NCBI GenBank assembly: GCA_030847615.1
Contig: JAUMIR010000001.1
Span: 84,431,501-84,495,500, forward strand
Length of the DNA stretch: 64,000 nucleotides
Origin: Gambelia wislizenii
Lineage: Eukaryota > Chordata > Lepidosauria > Squamata > Crotaphytidae
Direction of reading: 5' to 3'
Under the pieces are notes generated by a model that was not told the DNA's origin, did no database searches, and worked only from the letters and a program-made list of their open reading frames with translations. The translations under genes and the position numbers were made by a program. Below, one piece after another: positions 32,401 to 46,854 of this stretch; the stretch's first letter is position 1; every line of letters begins with the position of its first letter.

Positions 32401-35400
32401 TTCTTTGTTAATAAACAAAACCATTTAATTTGCAGTCATTGTCACATTTTTTTAAATTACAGTAGCTTATGGAATTGACAATGTACTAATATTTTTTATA
32501 ATTTCAGAAACTTGGTCAAACCAATAGCTGTACAATCAAAAGAAAAAGAAGACCGTTATGTGGACACTTACAAGGTACTAAAACATTTAACCTATCCTTG
32601 TATGTATAAATAAACTTTATATATTCATTAATCATTTAATTTATATCTTGCCAAGTATGGACCCAAGGTAGCTCATAATATAAGATAAAATAAAATACAG
32701 TTAAAACAATGGATAATACTCTCTCTCTCTCTCTCTCTGGCTTTTCTTCGCAAACGAAGATTCAGGAAGGACTCATCCCGCACCTTCTGCAAGCGCACTG
32801 ATGACTAAAAAGGCCAATCCGAGATAAACAAGTCCGGTTGCAGAAAGCACAGCAGAAGGTCTCCTTGGGTGATGTTTCTGGGTTGTTGTTCAGCGGTGAG
32901 TTCTCAAATAAGGCTGCAGCATTGTGGATAGTGCGTCTCCATGCCTCCCAATGTGAGGCCAGGGCGGACCATTGTTGGTGATCAATTTGGCCGAGCCTGA
33001 GATGTTGTTTCAGGGAGTCCTTGTATCGCTTTTTTGGAGCGCCCCTCTTACACTGACCCGTGGCGAGTTCACCGTAGAATACTATTTTGGGGAGGCGATG
33101 GTCCTCCATCCTAGAAACATGTGCTGCCCAGCGCAGCCGTGTTCTCAATATCATGGCCTCAATGCTGGTGATCCCTGCTTGCTCAAGGACAGCAACATTC
33201 GTCACATAGTCAGTCCAGTGTATATTTAGGATTGTGCGTAAACAGCGCTGATGGAAGCGTTCGAGGTGCCAATGTTTGGATCGGGGATGCATCCAGTTTG
33301 TCTTCAAGCTGTCTTTCTGCTGAAAGATAGTGTTTGTAATAGTCAGCTATTGTTATGCACAGAACTCTAGCAAGAGGTGTCCGTTAGCATTGCAATTTCC
33401 AACACCATGCTTGCCTAAGACACCTTTCCAGGCTTCGGAGTTCTTTCCTATCCTACTCTGGCATTGAAGTCACCAAGGATAATAATTTTATCTTCTACAG
33501 GGACTTTTTGTATGAGTTGGCATAGGTCTGTGTAGAATTTGTCTTTCTCTACAAGGTTGGCTTGCATAGTTGGGGCATATACAGTTGCCCCTCCACATTT
33601 AGCATTCGCGTTTTTGAGTATTCACGGTTTTGGGAGGGCCTCCCCCCACCCACCCCAAAAGCAGCGACTGGGCTTTAGAAGCCCTGTGGCCGCTTCTGGG
33701 GGGAGAGAAGCAGGCCAGAGGGGTGGGAGAGGTGGGGAGGGGGCCTTCCGAGGCACCCTCGCCACCTTAGAAGATCGGACGGGGGGGTGGCAGAGGCGGC
33801 AAGGGGGCCTTGGAAGGCCCCATGAAGGCCCTGGGAGGGAGGCGGGAGGGATGGGGAGGTGATCATGGGGCCTCTGGAGGGCCTTTGGAGGCCCCGTGGT
33901 GGCCTAGGGAGGGAGGGGAGGCGGGGGAAGTGACTATGGGGCCTCTGGAGGCCCCGTGGTCGCTTTGGTGGGGGAGGGGGAGGGCATTCGTTATTCGCTG
34001 AATTTTCACATTCGCGGGCATCTGTGGAACCTTACCCCCACGAATGTGAAGGAATGGCTGTATACTAAAGAGAACAACATGTGGGAGGCGTAAGGAAATA
34101 ATGCGATCAGAGTGTCCTGTTGGCAAGGTTTTGAGTTTGGAGGCAATGGAGTTTTTAATCATAAAGCCTACTCCTGATTTGGTTTTGGGTTTGCCAGACC
34201 AGTAAAGTGTGTAGCCGGCGCGGTGTTATTTAAGGCTGCCTTCCTCAGGGAGACGAATTTCACTAAGAGCAGAGATGTCAATATTAAGTCGTGATAGTTC
34301 ATGGGCTACTAGAGCAGAACGATGCTCAGGCTGTCCACTATCTGCGGATTCTCGCATGGTTCTGATGTTCCAGAATGCAAGCATCAGTTTATTTACACCT
34401 TTGGAGGCCGGTGTGTGCCTTTGTTTCTTTGCCTTGGTTTGACCGCATCAGAAGATGCCCGTTGGCCGCGGCTAGCCAACCAGGTAGTTGGGGATGAGCT
34501 TTTATTAGGCCACCTTTTCTAGGCTCCTCTCCATATGGAGCAAGCAGTGCTCTCCTTAAAAAAGGCTGCTTGGTCGTTCAGGATGCTGCCGAACAAGACT
34601 GTCATCTCCCGGGTCAGCCTCGAGTGACCAAAGTCCTGAACCGCTGCATGCAGGGTTGGGTCTGTGGCTTCCAGTGCATCTTTACACCTGCCGTTTCGTC
34701 CCTCGCCTATCGCTACAGGGGTTTTTCAGAATTGGATTTGTCCTTTGAGCCTGTGCAATGGATTTTTTTGGTGGAGCACAGTGTGCACAGAACTTGCCTC
34801 ACCCTTTAAACCAAAGGTTCATCTGCTGTGGCCTTGCAAGCATGGACGGTAGCAGTGAGGTCCTCAGGTCATAGGTTTGGTTAGAGTTTCCTTCTCTTAG
34901 ATGTTTGACCTTACAAGGTTGGATGAGCACCATCTGCCTGGGTTTGGTATTAGAGTTTTCCTTCTCCTAGGACGGTTGCCATAAGGCTAGAGAGCCCATC
35001 CTGCCCTTTGACACTCTTTGTCAGACCTTTCGGTTTTGACCTGTCTGGCATGGGAGACCCTACCAGTGGCTATTATGCCACCGCCAGCATAGCTCAAAAC
35101 ATCATTAGGGTACGCAAGCCTCTCTCCCACGACAAGAGGGCGTCAATGGAGAGGGGATAATACAAAAGTTAAACAAATAATCATATTACGAACATTGATT
35201 TAGAAAAGTTGAAAAGTCAGTTAAAACATAATAATAATGAGGAAAATACAACACACCCCAATTAAAAGACCTTTTGCAGTGTCCAGTTAACAGTCAAAGG
35301 CCTGGGTAAACAAAAAGGTCTTTCCCTGATGGCAGAAAGAGATCACAGAGAAGGGAAAACTAGCTTCAAGTATAAGGGAATTCCACAGTGCTGCTGTGGG

Positions 35401-38400
35401 CTATAATTTGATACAGAAGGAGAGCTCTATAAAACTTTTTGCAAGCATGTGTGTACATTCATGGCTGCTTATTTATATGAGTAAAGGTAAATAAAATATA
35501 GTTCAATGTTCTTTCCTATACAGGCTTCAGATAACAGGCAATTGCATGCATCTTTTCAACTGACCTCAGTGTTGCTTAAAGGATGTTAAGGGATATTTTT
35601 CTCGTCTGTCTTTGCTCATCTTCCAAACCATCTTCAGGCTGTTGAGCTACTAAGTCAGTCTCAATGAACAGTTGTCTTAAACTAAATATTATGAGGCAGA
35701 CTGTACTGTAAAAGTGTTTTGGCTGCTTAACTGATGTAAAAATACCTCATCTGTGTTAAATGTACATTTCATGAGTAGATTTTTGCCACCTGCTTTTTAA
35801 AAGATTTCATTTAAAAAAAATGCAGAGAAGTAGTTAGCCCCTTCTCAGTAAACAGTTCATTTACTAAGGCAGGTTGGGAGTCATTCAGACTGAATGCAGC
35901 CTCCAAGGCTGTTTTTTTAAAAACCTCTGGAAACTACCCATCCCCCTATTTAGGGGAATGGAAAATAAGGACTGCTGATCCTGGAAACTTCCACAAGCAG
36001 CAGTTTTCTTCTAGAACAGGATCCCCCCCCTTTTTTTTTTGTTGTTGTTTTAGCAGAAAATCTGGTACAGTACCAAATAATTAAGGAGTTAATCATGTGC
36101 ACAAATTAAAACATATTAACAAAAAATGTCATAAAGTAAGTAGAGATATGGCTTTCTAGTTGATGGTTCTTTGTTGATGTAGGGCCGAGGTGGAGAAATA
36201 GTAAAGCACATATAGCCCCACCTCTTTTGGTGGCCCCACGGAGCTGTCCAAAGCCCCCAATTTGTGTTAGTGTTATCAAACACAAATTGATAAAATGTTA
36301 TCTATAAAACAAAACAAAACACTCTCTGGAGTATTATGCCATGGGTTCCTTGCGGGAATAAGGTGGGGTATAAATGGAATGAATGCATAATGCTATTCGT
36401 ACCTTAAATTATGCCTTTAAAATATCTTCCTGATTCCTCTGAGCTCCAAAAATAACTTAAATTACCCCAATTTGGGTGAAAAAAAGCTGAAGAAACTGGA
36501 TGTGACTTCTTGGTCAGCACAGGCATGCACTGCAGCTGCCCACTCCTGATTTAAGGATATACCACATTTGAGTGACCATAGGGTCTCTCAGTTCACTTGA
36601 CACTTTCTCACAAATGTTGGGGGAACAGAAGTGTATTTCTAATCTTAAGCCAAGTATATAATCTAGGAGACAATGCCAGCTGAACTGACCTACATGATGC
36701 TGATTGACACTACTGTACTTGCCAAACTTATCTCAATCCAGCCAAAACAGATTGTGTTAGTGGAAAGTGCTATCTAGCTGTTTCTGGATGCAATTGCACT
36801 GTATATACAAATGGTCAGGCTGAATGACCATTTCAGCATGCTCTTAGATCTGGCCCTGTCATCAGAGACCAAAGTAGCCTTTGTGTCATAACGCATCCTG
36901 TCGCTATAGCTAGAGTGCCAGCTGCAAGCCTTCCTGTACAACAAACCTTGCAACAATTGTCCGTGAATGTTTGACTATAGTATTGTGTTGTATAACGGGC
37001 TAACTCTAAAGAACACTCAAACTTCAGTTGCTACAAAATAGAACAACTTTACTAAAGTATTAACTGGAGTGGGTGACACTCCAGTTAAAAGGCTCCCAGT
37101 CTGCCTTTTTTAACCTTATAAATCCAGGTTACTTGCTGGACAGTCTCTCCCTGGTCAAATTTTACACAAAAACTAGGGACCATCTACACGAGGGGGGAAA
37201 AAAGAATACCTTGTAGTAATGGCATCTTGCAGTAGCAGCAGCATATCTTAACAGGTTTTTTGGCCTCAGCAGCCCCCATAAGCCTCGCATTCCAGATGGT
37301 GGCAATGAGTGATTTACTTGCATTAGTTCTTTACCGCTGCCAAATTTTTTTTTAAAAAAAAAAGTTGTCCAAGGTGTGCTAGAGCAATATACAGTTGTCC
37401 CTCCATATTCACGGATTTGGCATTCACGGATTTAAGTATTCACGGCTTGAAAATATTCTTTAAAAAATAATAATCCTAAAAGCAAACCTTGATTTTGCCA
37501 TCTTATATAAGGGACACCATTTTGCTATGCCATTACATATAATGGGACTTGAGTATTCACAGATTTGGGTATTCACAGGGGGTCCTGGAACCAAACCCCA
37601 GTGAATATGAAGGGACAACTAGTGATTTTCCACTTTTACAGGAAAATAACCATCCCATTTTATCGCCTTAGTGAGTGATTGCTAAAGTGAAAATTCAACA
37701 TGGTGGCAGCAGGCGTTTGCCCTGTTAGCAAGCCCTGCCCCCGCTGTCACCTGGCCAATCAACTTTGTGCTTCCCTTTGAATTGCTTGTCATTTGATTGT
37801 CCTAATGAGCAGGAATGTGCACCCCCCTCACAATTTTTTAAAAAGTACGGGAAAAGCCACAAAGCCTTTTCCTACGTTGTTTTTGCCGGTTTGAGTCCCC
37901 CTCCTTCCGAATAGTGTGGATTGGTGCAGGAAACCATTTAGACAGGTAGGATTCCCAGCAAATTCCATGAGGATTTTTTTGACCATTTATACAACCCCTA
38001 GGATTGTCTTTAGGGCTTCTTTCTGAGTTTCTTTGCCTTCAGAAGTGAAACAAACAATGACAGAGGAGGGCTACATCTCTCTTATGGCTCCCCACTTATA
38101 GAATGCTGTTTGTACAGTGAGTTGTCTGCCACAAAATATGTTGTCCTATTGGTACCATGTGAGGACTTTTTCATTTGATCAGGCCTTTTAAGATCATCAC
38201 ATTTTTTTTAACATGGAACATCTATTCATATCTGTTACTTTGATATTTATTTTGTTGGCTTGTTACCTTTCTCTTTTAAATTATTGATTCAAAGGAATCT
38301 TAAAGGAGCATACAAAGAAGAGTATTAAATGCTTAAAATAAATATATTGGGGCAGATAAGCAGTATCAATTGCTTTCTTGGACAGAAATTGACCTTTGTT

Positions 38401-41400
38401 CTGTGGGTCCTTCATGTTGCAGTATCTAGAAGAAGAGTACCGTAAAGGAGCTAGAGAAGATGACCCAATGCCACCCGTGCAGCCTTATCATTATGGATCT
38501 CATTATTCCAATAGCGGAACAGTACTTCATTTCCTGGTTAGAATGCCTCCTTTTACGAAGATGTTTTTAGCTTATCAAGGTAAAATTCTATAGGTTTTCA
38601 TGATAAGAATTTTTTTTCTTGATATTTTTTCTAGAGAAGCTATTTTGTATTAATTGAAATTTTGTTGGCTCTGTGAATACTGTGTTATGCTGCTGTTATT
38701 TGAAGACACAAATAAAATGTCTTATGAATTTGGCCTGTATATATTGATAGTATTGTACTGACTGGGTCTGTGTTATATTCACTATTATGTGCACTGCTGT
38801 ACGATTTATATTGCTGTATACAGAAGAGAGTTATATGCATAAATGTATTGATGATGGTGATGATTTAGCTACAAAACACAGAACACTAGTAAGTTATTTT
38901 AAGATGGCTGAAATTTGCCATGATCCTGTAACCATATGTATGCAAACCACACATGTGGCCGTATGCATGGACACATAATAAGATCATAGAATCATAGAAT
39001 TGTAGAGTTGGAAGAGACCACAAGGGCCATCCAGTCCAACTCCTGCCACGCAGGAAATCACGATCAAAGCATCCCTGACAGATGGCCATCCAGCCTCTGG
39101 TTAAAGACCTCCAAGGAAGGATTTGCTTTTTGTTCTGTTTTCCATATTACCAGTATCTCTAAATGTATATTTAGGGGATATGCTACTTTCTGCAATGTAA
39201 CCAGCTTGATGTGGTTTCATTTTACAGATCAGAGTTTTGATATACCAGACAGAACCTTCCACTCCACTAATACAACTTGGCGCCTTTCATCATATGAATC
39301 CATGACTGATGTAAAGGAGCTTATCCCAGAATTTTTCTATCTTCCTGAGTTTTTAGTTAACAGAGAAGGTATGTTGAGAAAATATCGAGCCAGTGTCAGT
39401 TTTAAAAATAATTGGCTGAGGTTCTATTCAGTTTCCAGCAAAGCAGAATACCTCACAGATTGTCCAGTACATGCTTCCCAAGAGAAGCTGGCTGTATCCT
39501 GCCTGCCTCTTCAGTCTCTGGCTCTGAGGGGTCTTTGGAATGAGTCACTATGCGAGGGGAGGCTTGGGAAATATCTTTACCTTTTCAACAGCTACTTTTC
39601 CAAGCCATTTCTCCCATAGTGCCTTTGCTCAGAGGAAACCTCAGCCAGGATTTAAGAAGACTGGCAGTTCTGGATAGAACCAGCCTCTTGTGGAAGGAAT
39701 GTACTGGGTAGTCACTGTGTAGGCTTCTACTTATCCCCACCTCTGCCTCCAATGTGAAAGCCTTCTCCTGTCCCACTCCGATGGCATCAAATGTGAGGAC
39801 GTTCTAGATGCCCTCATCATTCCTGTGCGAGACTTTAGTCACCTAATCTCCCCACTGGACACAATCACCATTGAATAACTGCTGCCGCTACAAATGTTGT
39901 TCGTCTGAACTCAAGCTCTCCAATATCCCTTGTGTAATGTTCTCAGAGACAAAAGTGGATAATACAGTAATGATTTATTAACCAGTTGACGTAATAGTGA
40001 AGATTACTTAATACATCTAAATCCTGATTGACCGTGACTAACTTCAACTGCTCGCATCTCTCTCTCTCATATTCCCAACTTCAACACTCATTTCTTTCCC
40101 TCTAATTAACTGACTTGAATCTAATCTCTGTCTCTGACCCTGACTCTCTTAATATCTCTAATTCATATCCCTAATTCCTAATATTGACAGGCTGAACTCT
40201 CCCTCTGACTGATATCCAACTAGCCTTTTCAACATTTCCTTCACTCAGCCAATGGCCAGTCACTACCAACATTCCATACTCTCCCCTCCTCTCAACAGAT
40301 CCTTACCTTATTACATATACTATACATGACAGCCATACCCATAGTTTACCTTAATTTCTCTAGTAAATACACAACAGCATTTTTTATAAAAGTCCATAAC
40401 ATACAGTCACTTCTTTTGGTGGTGATGTATGACTTCAGCAGGTCACCAGGGCCATCCACCACCTTTTGTTGCCATTGTCACTCTTCTGCTTGTACAGAGA
40501 GATTTTTCATACCTCCTTACATGAAAGGTGAAACTATCACATAATGGTCCATTGTACAAAGAGTTTGATACTGTAGAATCCTGCTCCTGAAATTTATTTA
40601 ATATGGTCTGCAGGTAATATGAATAAACCCATTAATGATTTAACTGTACTGATTTAACAATTCACATTGTTCTAAAAGAGGAGTAGAATGATTCTGAGCA
40701 AGCATTTGCATCTTGACTTAATAGTGATGGTCATAGACTGGGTGTGAATGATGACATTAGGGCCCAATGGGCAGTCATATGAAGAGTAATATCCTAGAAA
40801 GCAGCTCCTTGGATTTCTCACATTTAAAAGAACTTTTATCATGGAAAGATCATTTGTTTAAAATTCAATACATGCCTCCCTCTGTTTAGTCAGCCCAGTT
40901 AAATCCGTTTAGGAGTGCAACCTTACTGGTTTTTGCATTGTCCCTTTTCCCCAATACTTGGACACAAAATCTTACACATCCAGATACCGGTAAACATACA
41001 AGAAATTATATGATATTAAAACATGTTTAAACAGATTATCTTGCTAAAACAACTACAGTCATCCCTCCACATTCGCGGGGGTTAGGTTCTTGAGACCCCC
41101 GCGAATGTGGAAAAACCACGAATAACAAATGCTGCTCCCGCGAAACCCCCCCCCCAGAGGGAGGGAGGCGGCGGGAGGGAGTCTAGCCAGCCTTGCTGGC
41201 CTCTCCGCAAGCCTTCCTGAGGGGATTCCTGGCCTTAGAATCCCCAGAGCCCACTGAGGAAGGCTGGGGAAGGCAGCATGTGGGTGGGGAGGAGGCTGTG
41301 CTGCCTCTTCCTGGCCTTCCTGAGCGAACTCCAGGGCTTTGGAGCCCCGGATCCCACTGAGAAAGGCAGTGTGTGGGCGGGGAGGAGGCTGCGCTGCCTC

Positions 41401-44400
41401 TCCCCGGCCTTCCTGAGCGAACTCCAGGGCTTTGGAGCCCCCGAGCCCACTGAGGAAGGCCGGGGAAGGCAGCATGTGGGCGGAGAGGAGGCTGCGCTGC
41501 CTCTCCCCGGCCTTCCTCAGTGAATTCCAGGGCTTTGGAGCCCCGGAGCCCGCTGAGGAAGGCCGGGGAAGGCAGCTTGTGGGTGGGGAGGAGGCTGCGC
41601 TGCCTCTTCCTGGCCTTCCTGAGCGAACTCCAGGGCTTTGGAGCCCCGGAGCCTGCTGAGGAAGGCCGGAAAAGGCAGCGTGTGGGTGGGGAGGAGACTG
41701 CACTGCCTCTCCCCGGCCTTCCTCAGTGAATTCCAGGGCTTTGGAGCCCCGGAGCCCGCTGAGGAAGGCCGGGGAAGGCAGCTTGTGGGTGGGGAGGAGG
41801 CTGCGCTGCCTCTTCCTGGCCTTCCTGAGCGAACTCCAGGGCTTTGGAGCCCCGGATCCCACTGAGAAAGGCAGTGTGTGGGCGGGGAGGAGGCTGCGCT
41901 GCCTCTCCCCGGCCTTCCTCAGTGAATTCCAGGGCTTTGGAGCCCCGGAGCCTGCTGAGGAAGGCCGGGGATGGCAGTGGGTGGGCAGGGAGGAGGCTGC
42001 CCTGCCTCTCCCTGGACTTCCTGAGCAAACTCCGGGGCTTTGGAGCCCCGGAGCCCACTTAGGAAGGCCGGGGAAGCCAGTGGGTGGGTGGGAGGGAAGC
42101 TGCCCGGCCTTTCCGGGCCTTCCTGATGGGACTCCGGGTCTTAGACACCTCAGAGTCCCCTCAGGAAGGCCGGGGAAGAGGGAGGGAGGGAGGGAGAGAG
42201 GCTGCCCACCCACCCACCCCGGCCTTCCTGAGCGGGCTCCGGGGCTTTGAAGCCCCGGAGCTGCCTCTGGAAGGCCGGGGAAGGCGCAGGCAGGAGGTTG
42301 CCCCGCCTCTCGCCAGCCTTACTTAAGGGGCTCCAGGCTAAACCACGAATACTCAAAACTGGGAGTTTGAAAGCCGAGAATGTGGAGGGGCAACTGTACT
42401 GATTTAACAATTTTAAAAATTTAAAAGCACATCGGAGAGGCGGGATTGCAAGGTAAAAAGCTTTTTCCTTAGCAGCCAGTTGCCAAAAGACTGTCTCAAG
42501 AAAAAGATTTTTGCCAGCCAGTAGAAGTATAAAGTGGGAGGCAGCTTGGAATGTCATAGTGTTTTCTTAAGCAAGGAATACTCAGAGGTGGTTTTGCTAG
42601 TTCCTTCCTCTAAAACAAAGCCTATTCATTGGCGGTCTCCCATGCAGGTACTAACTAGGGATGACCCTGCTTCCGAAATCTGACAGGATCCATTACCTTT
42701 AGGGTATTTAGGCAGTTACCTGTATAAAAATGTAATAATATAACATCTAAAGTGCTTTAATATTAATACTGAAATGTCTGTTGTATTGGCTATACAAATG
42801 TAAACCAGCTGGTATAAACTGTGGCTTATTTTTATAGGATTTGATTTTGGGGTACGTCAGAATGGTGAACGAGTAAACCATGTGAACCTCCCACCATGGG
42901 CTCGAAATGACCCCCGACTTTTTATCCTGATCCACCGTCAAGCTTTAGAGTCTGACCATGTTTCCCAGACAATCTGTCACTGGATTGATTTAGTATTTGG
43001 GTATAAGCAAAAGGGGAAGGCTTCAGTTCAGGCTATCAATGTCTTTCACCCTGCTGTAAGTATCTTTTTTCCCCATAAATTATTTGTATTGATTTATTAT
43101 AGAAACTGTTTTGAGGAAAGTATTATTATATAGCTAGGGCTGATGAGTGTTGCAAGCCACCTGGGGGGCCACAGTTGCCCACCCCTGTACTAAAGAAAGT
43201 GTAGGATAGATAGCAAGTTCTGCATTGACAAAAGTTTCCATTTGCTGATAGTGACTAAATAATAGAAAGAAATAGGATAAATCTCATGGACTGCTTGGCA
43301 CACAAGGCGAGAAACACCACAGCAGCCAGAAGTGAGACCTCTTCTCCACATACCCTTCCACCCCCTACCCCAGTGTCTTATTTCTTTGTATCTGACTCAT
43401 ATTTTAGACATACTTTGGCATGGATGTATCGGCTGTTGAAGATCCAGTTCAAAGAAGAGCCCTAGAGACAATGATAAAAACATACGGACAAACCCCTCGC
43501 CAGCTGTTCCACACTGCACATGTCAGCAGACCTGGATCCAAACTCATTATGGAAGGAGAGCTCCCTGCTGCCATGGGATTATTAGTGCAGTTCGCTTTCA
43601 GAGAAACAAGGGAGCATACCAAAGAGATTGTATATCCGGTATATCAGTGTTATTCATAAGGTTATTCACAATTCAGTATATAACAGCTACTGCACCCTGG
43701 ATTTTTCCATTGGGGAAAAAAGTGTAGTTTGATTTTTATTTTATTTTTTAAGAAAGAACTTGGCAGAGAGCATATAGAAGGGAATTATGTTCAGAGACTG
43801 ACTTAATCTTCTATACTATACTGTTTTCCTTGGACAGGAAGCCCTTTTTGCTTTGCTGCAAACCATCAAATAATAATTTGTGCTTCAGATTGCTTGCTTG
43901 CTTTATTTTAATGGCTAGAAATGTTGGTATATGAAGAGAGTGAGTTTTTTTGCTATGTGAAGGGGGTCAAAGATTTTTCTTCTTTTAAGTAATTCTGTAA
44001 AGCTTTAAGTAGAACTTTCACTAATACTACCTCCTCAAATACTGCCACTAGGTTTCTTCACAGAAATGTTTTATTAAAATCCAAGATAAGATTTACTACA
44101 TTTCTTTTACCCAGAAAACCAGTTATCTACTGTACTCTGAAAATGAAAAGATTAGTCTGATATGATTTACTTTTAGATTATTTGTCCTTTTATGATATAG
44201 CTGCTTCAGATGTAACGGTCCCAGTGAACAATTCCAGTAAACAATTCCAATTCTGTTTGCTTAGATGCTTTTTCTTCTCTCCCCTCCATCTTCCCCTCAC
44301 ACCCTGGTTCAGCACCACTTCCTTGGTTTCTTAAACCATGGGTACCATTATTCTGAACTGGGAAAGTGGTTCAAGGGGACCCTGCAATCTAGGATATGGC

Positions 44401-46815
44401 CCAGAACTGTCCTTTCTGAATAAACTGTTGTTTATCAGACTGGGGTTGTTACTGCTGAACTGTAGCTTTTTCCCCCTGTCCTCCTATCTTTCTTTTTTAT
44501 ACTTTGTTTTAGGACCTTATCTCTAGCTAAATAAATTTATGTTTACATAAATTTACAATTTACAGTTTACCTTCCTGTACTAGGACTTTACTATTCCTTT
44601 ATTGACCACTGCTTTATTTTATTCTCTTTGTTTTAGAGCCCTTTACCTTGGATCAGAGGCTTAAAGTGGGGGGAATATGTAGGTTCTCCCAGTGCCCCGG
44701 ATCCTGTTGTTTGCTTTAGCCAGCCACATGGAGAAAGATTTGGCTCCCTGCAGGCGCTGCCTACAAGAGCTATATGTGGTTTGTCCCGAAAATTCTGCCT
44801 TCTGATGATATATAGCAAAGAGCAAGGTAAGAATGTTAGCTTATTGTGGTCTGGATAAAAGCACTAGAAAAAGAAATCATAAACCCAGCAGAATTATCTA
44901 GGTGCTCTGTTACCTAGCATACCATAATATTGAATCATGTGTTACCTGGGCAGTGTAGTTGTTGTTGAGATCCCAAATTGTATGGGGGCTGAACTATGGG
45001 GGAAGGAATTTGTGGATCCCATGTGAGTTGCAGCAATTTTAACTTTATTTGCAGAATCATCCAAGCTTAATTGATTCTCCAGATATAATAAAAATCTCTC
45101 CCTGATTCATGTGCAAGTTAGCACATGCAACCAGCTTTCAGCATGGTTTGAAATGTCTTGTGCAATCATAATGGATCATATGTGAACTTGGTTGTAGCAA
45201 CTCTTTAACAAGGATTAATTACTGCAGGAAAATAGATATACCGTATTTTAAAGAAATCTGAGTTCCAAAGGTTTGTATGCTATGAGAAGTGTTTGCAATA
45301 TTGATACAAAGATATGAACAGCTCAGATAACTAAAGTTAAAAATAGCTATATCATTTTTTTTAAAGCGTACCTTGTTGCACAAACATTCTAATGCTAATT
45401 TGGAAGGCCAAACATTGTAAGAGGAATTCTTATTGTAACCTAGAATAGTGTGAATTTTCTATTTCATCTGAATGTCTTAATTGTTGTTGCAGGTGTCAGA
45501 AGTATGCACAGTACAGATATCCAGTGGTCAGCAATTCTGAGTTGGGGTTATGCCGACAATATCTTAAGACTGAAAAGCAAACAAAGTGAACCTCCAGTTA
45601 ACTTTATCCAAAGCTCACAGTTTCATCAGGTATAATGCCTTAATCTTTGTCTTATAAAGTAACTTTTTATCTATAGAATGCAGCGTTTGAAAAATCTAAG
45701 GTTTAGCAGCCATTTCACTGCAGAAAAAAACAAGAGTCTTGTGGCACATTTATAACTAAGGTCTTGTGCAAATGTGTTATTAAACTAAAAATTAGGCTTG
45801 TGAGTATTCACTCTATCCTTACCCCTCTCCTCCCCTTGAGTGCATCACTTTGACATTTCTCTTATGGTTTATTAAAAGCACAATTTCCTGTTACATTTGA
45901 ACAAGACTGCTGGTTCAGTCTCTGCATCAGGATCTGATGGTGGTTTCATATCCTGAGCCCCATTTACATGGCAAAATATTCCCTTTAATAAATCGCTAAG
46001 ATTCCTAATTGTTCCCACACATCATGCCACAGTATCACCTCATTCAGGGGGGGAGCTCAAATACTCAAAAGTAGCGTGATAGGGGATTTCGCTACTTATC
46101 CCAACATTTTTGAAAAGAAGCACGACTTAGAGCACTTTCGATTGTGTGAACTACCATTTCGCTAAGGGCTATCTGAATTACCAGCAATCTTTCCGATACA
46201 GTGATAGCAGAGCTTTGCTGTGATTGGTTGAACTCACCAGGGAGGGGTTGGACTGACCAGGAGGGGATGGAGGAGCCGCAGATGAAAAGATCCATCCACT
46301 GTTGTTTCCAGCCACGGAAAATACCAAGCGAATGCTATACCCATCCTAATCGCCCAGCTGTTTCTTGCTTGGCTGCTCTGTGTGTGTGTGCGTGTGTGTG
46401 TGTGCTCCCCTTGCCCTGCTGAGATCCCATTTCTGTATGTCAGAATAGGGTGGGGAGTGGGTGAGGGGAAGGGGGGCTTGACAGGCTGACACTCCCTGCT
46501 AAAGGAGTACAAATTAGCAGGCATTCTCTCTTTCCCTCCCTCCCTCGCAGCTCCTTGGTATCTTCCTGCTTAGCTGCTGCCAGCTGAAGAATCCCCAGCT
46601 AGCCTTTTCCCATCTGTGTGTGTGTTTGTGTGTGTATGTGTGTGTGTGTGTGTTCATTCGTTCCCTTGCCTTGCTGAGCTGTTTCTGTATGTGAGAAGAG
46701 AGAGAGAGAGGGAGAGTGGTTGAGGGGAAGGGGGCCTCGACGGGCTGACACTCCCTGCTAAAGGAATAAAAATTAGCAGGTATTCCTCTGGTAATCAGAG
46801 GGAAAGGTGCCAGCA

Positions 46816-46854
<39 letters not shown>

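Larger units (their letters stand above)
32720..35154 (-). mobile_element. Internally deleted LINE of unassigned family, with target duplication
   Basis: Flanked by ggataatac at 32711-32719 and 35155-35163. The minus strand from right to left: a 5' leader (35154 to about 34400), an endonuclease-region remnant with IILGDFNA (near 33480), no RT palm, then the conserved C-terminus ([56 protein letters not shown]). A C2H2-like finger (CCAFCNRTC ... FSHQCAC) follows, and the element ends in a (CT/GA)n run. A MITE is inserted at 33582-34060. The family could not be named from memory. Confidence 0.65.

Noticed and set aside
39008..39619. Open frame of 203 codons overlapping LYST exon n
   Set aside because: Only 39228-39368 is exon; the rest is CR1 fragment and intron read-through.
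41059..42213. Open frame of 384 codons on the minus strand
   Set aside because: It lies entirely in a GC-rich minisatellite whose 103-bp period is not a multiple of three, and overlapping long frames exist on both strands; no coding signature.
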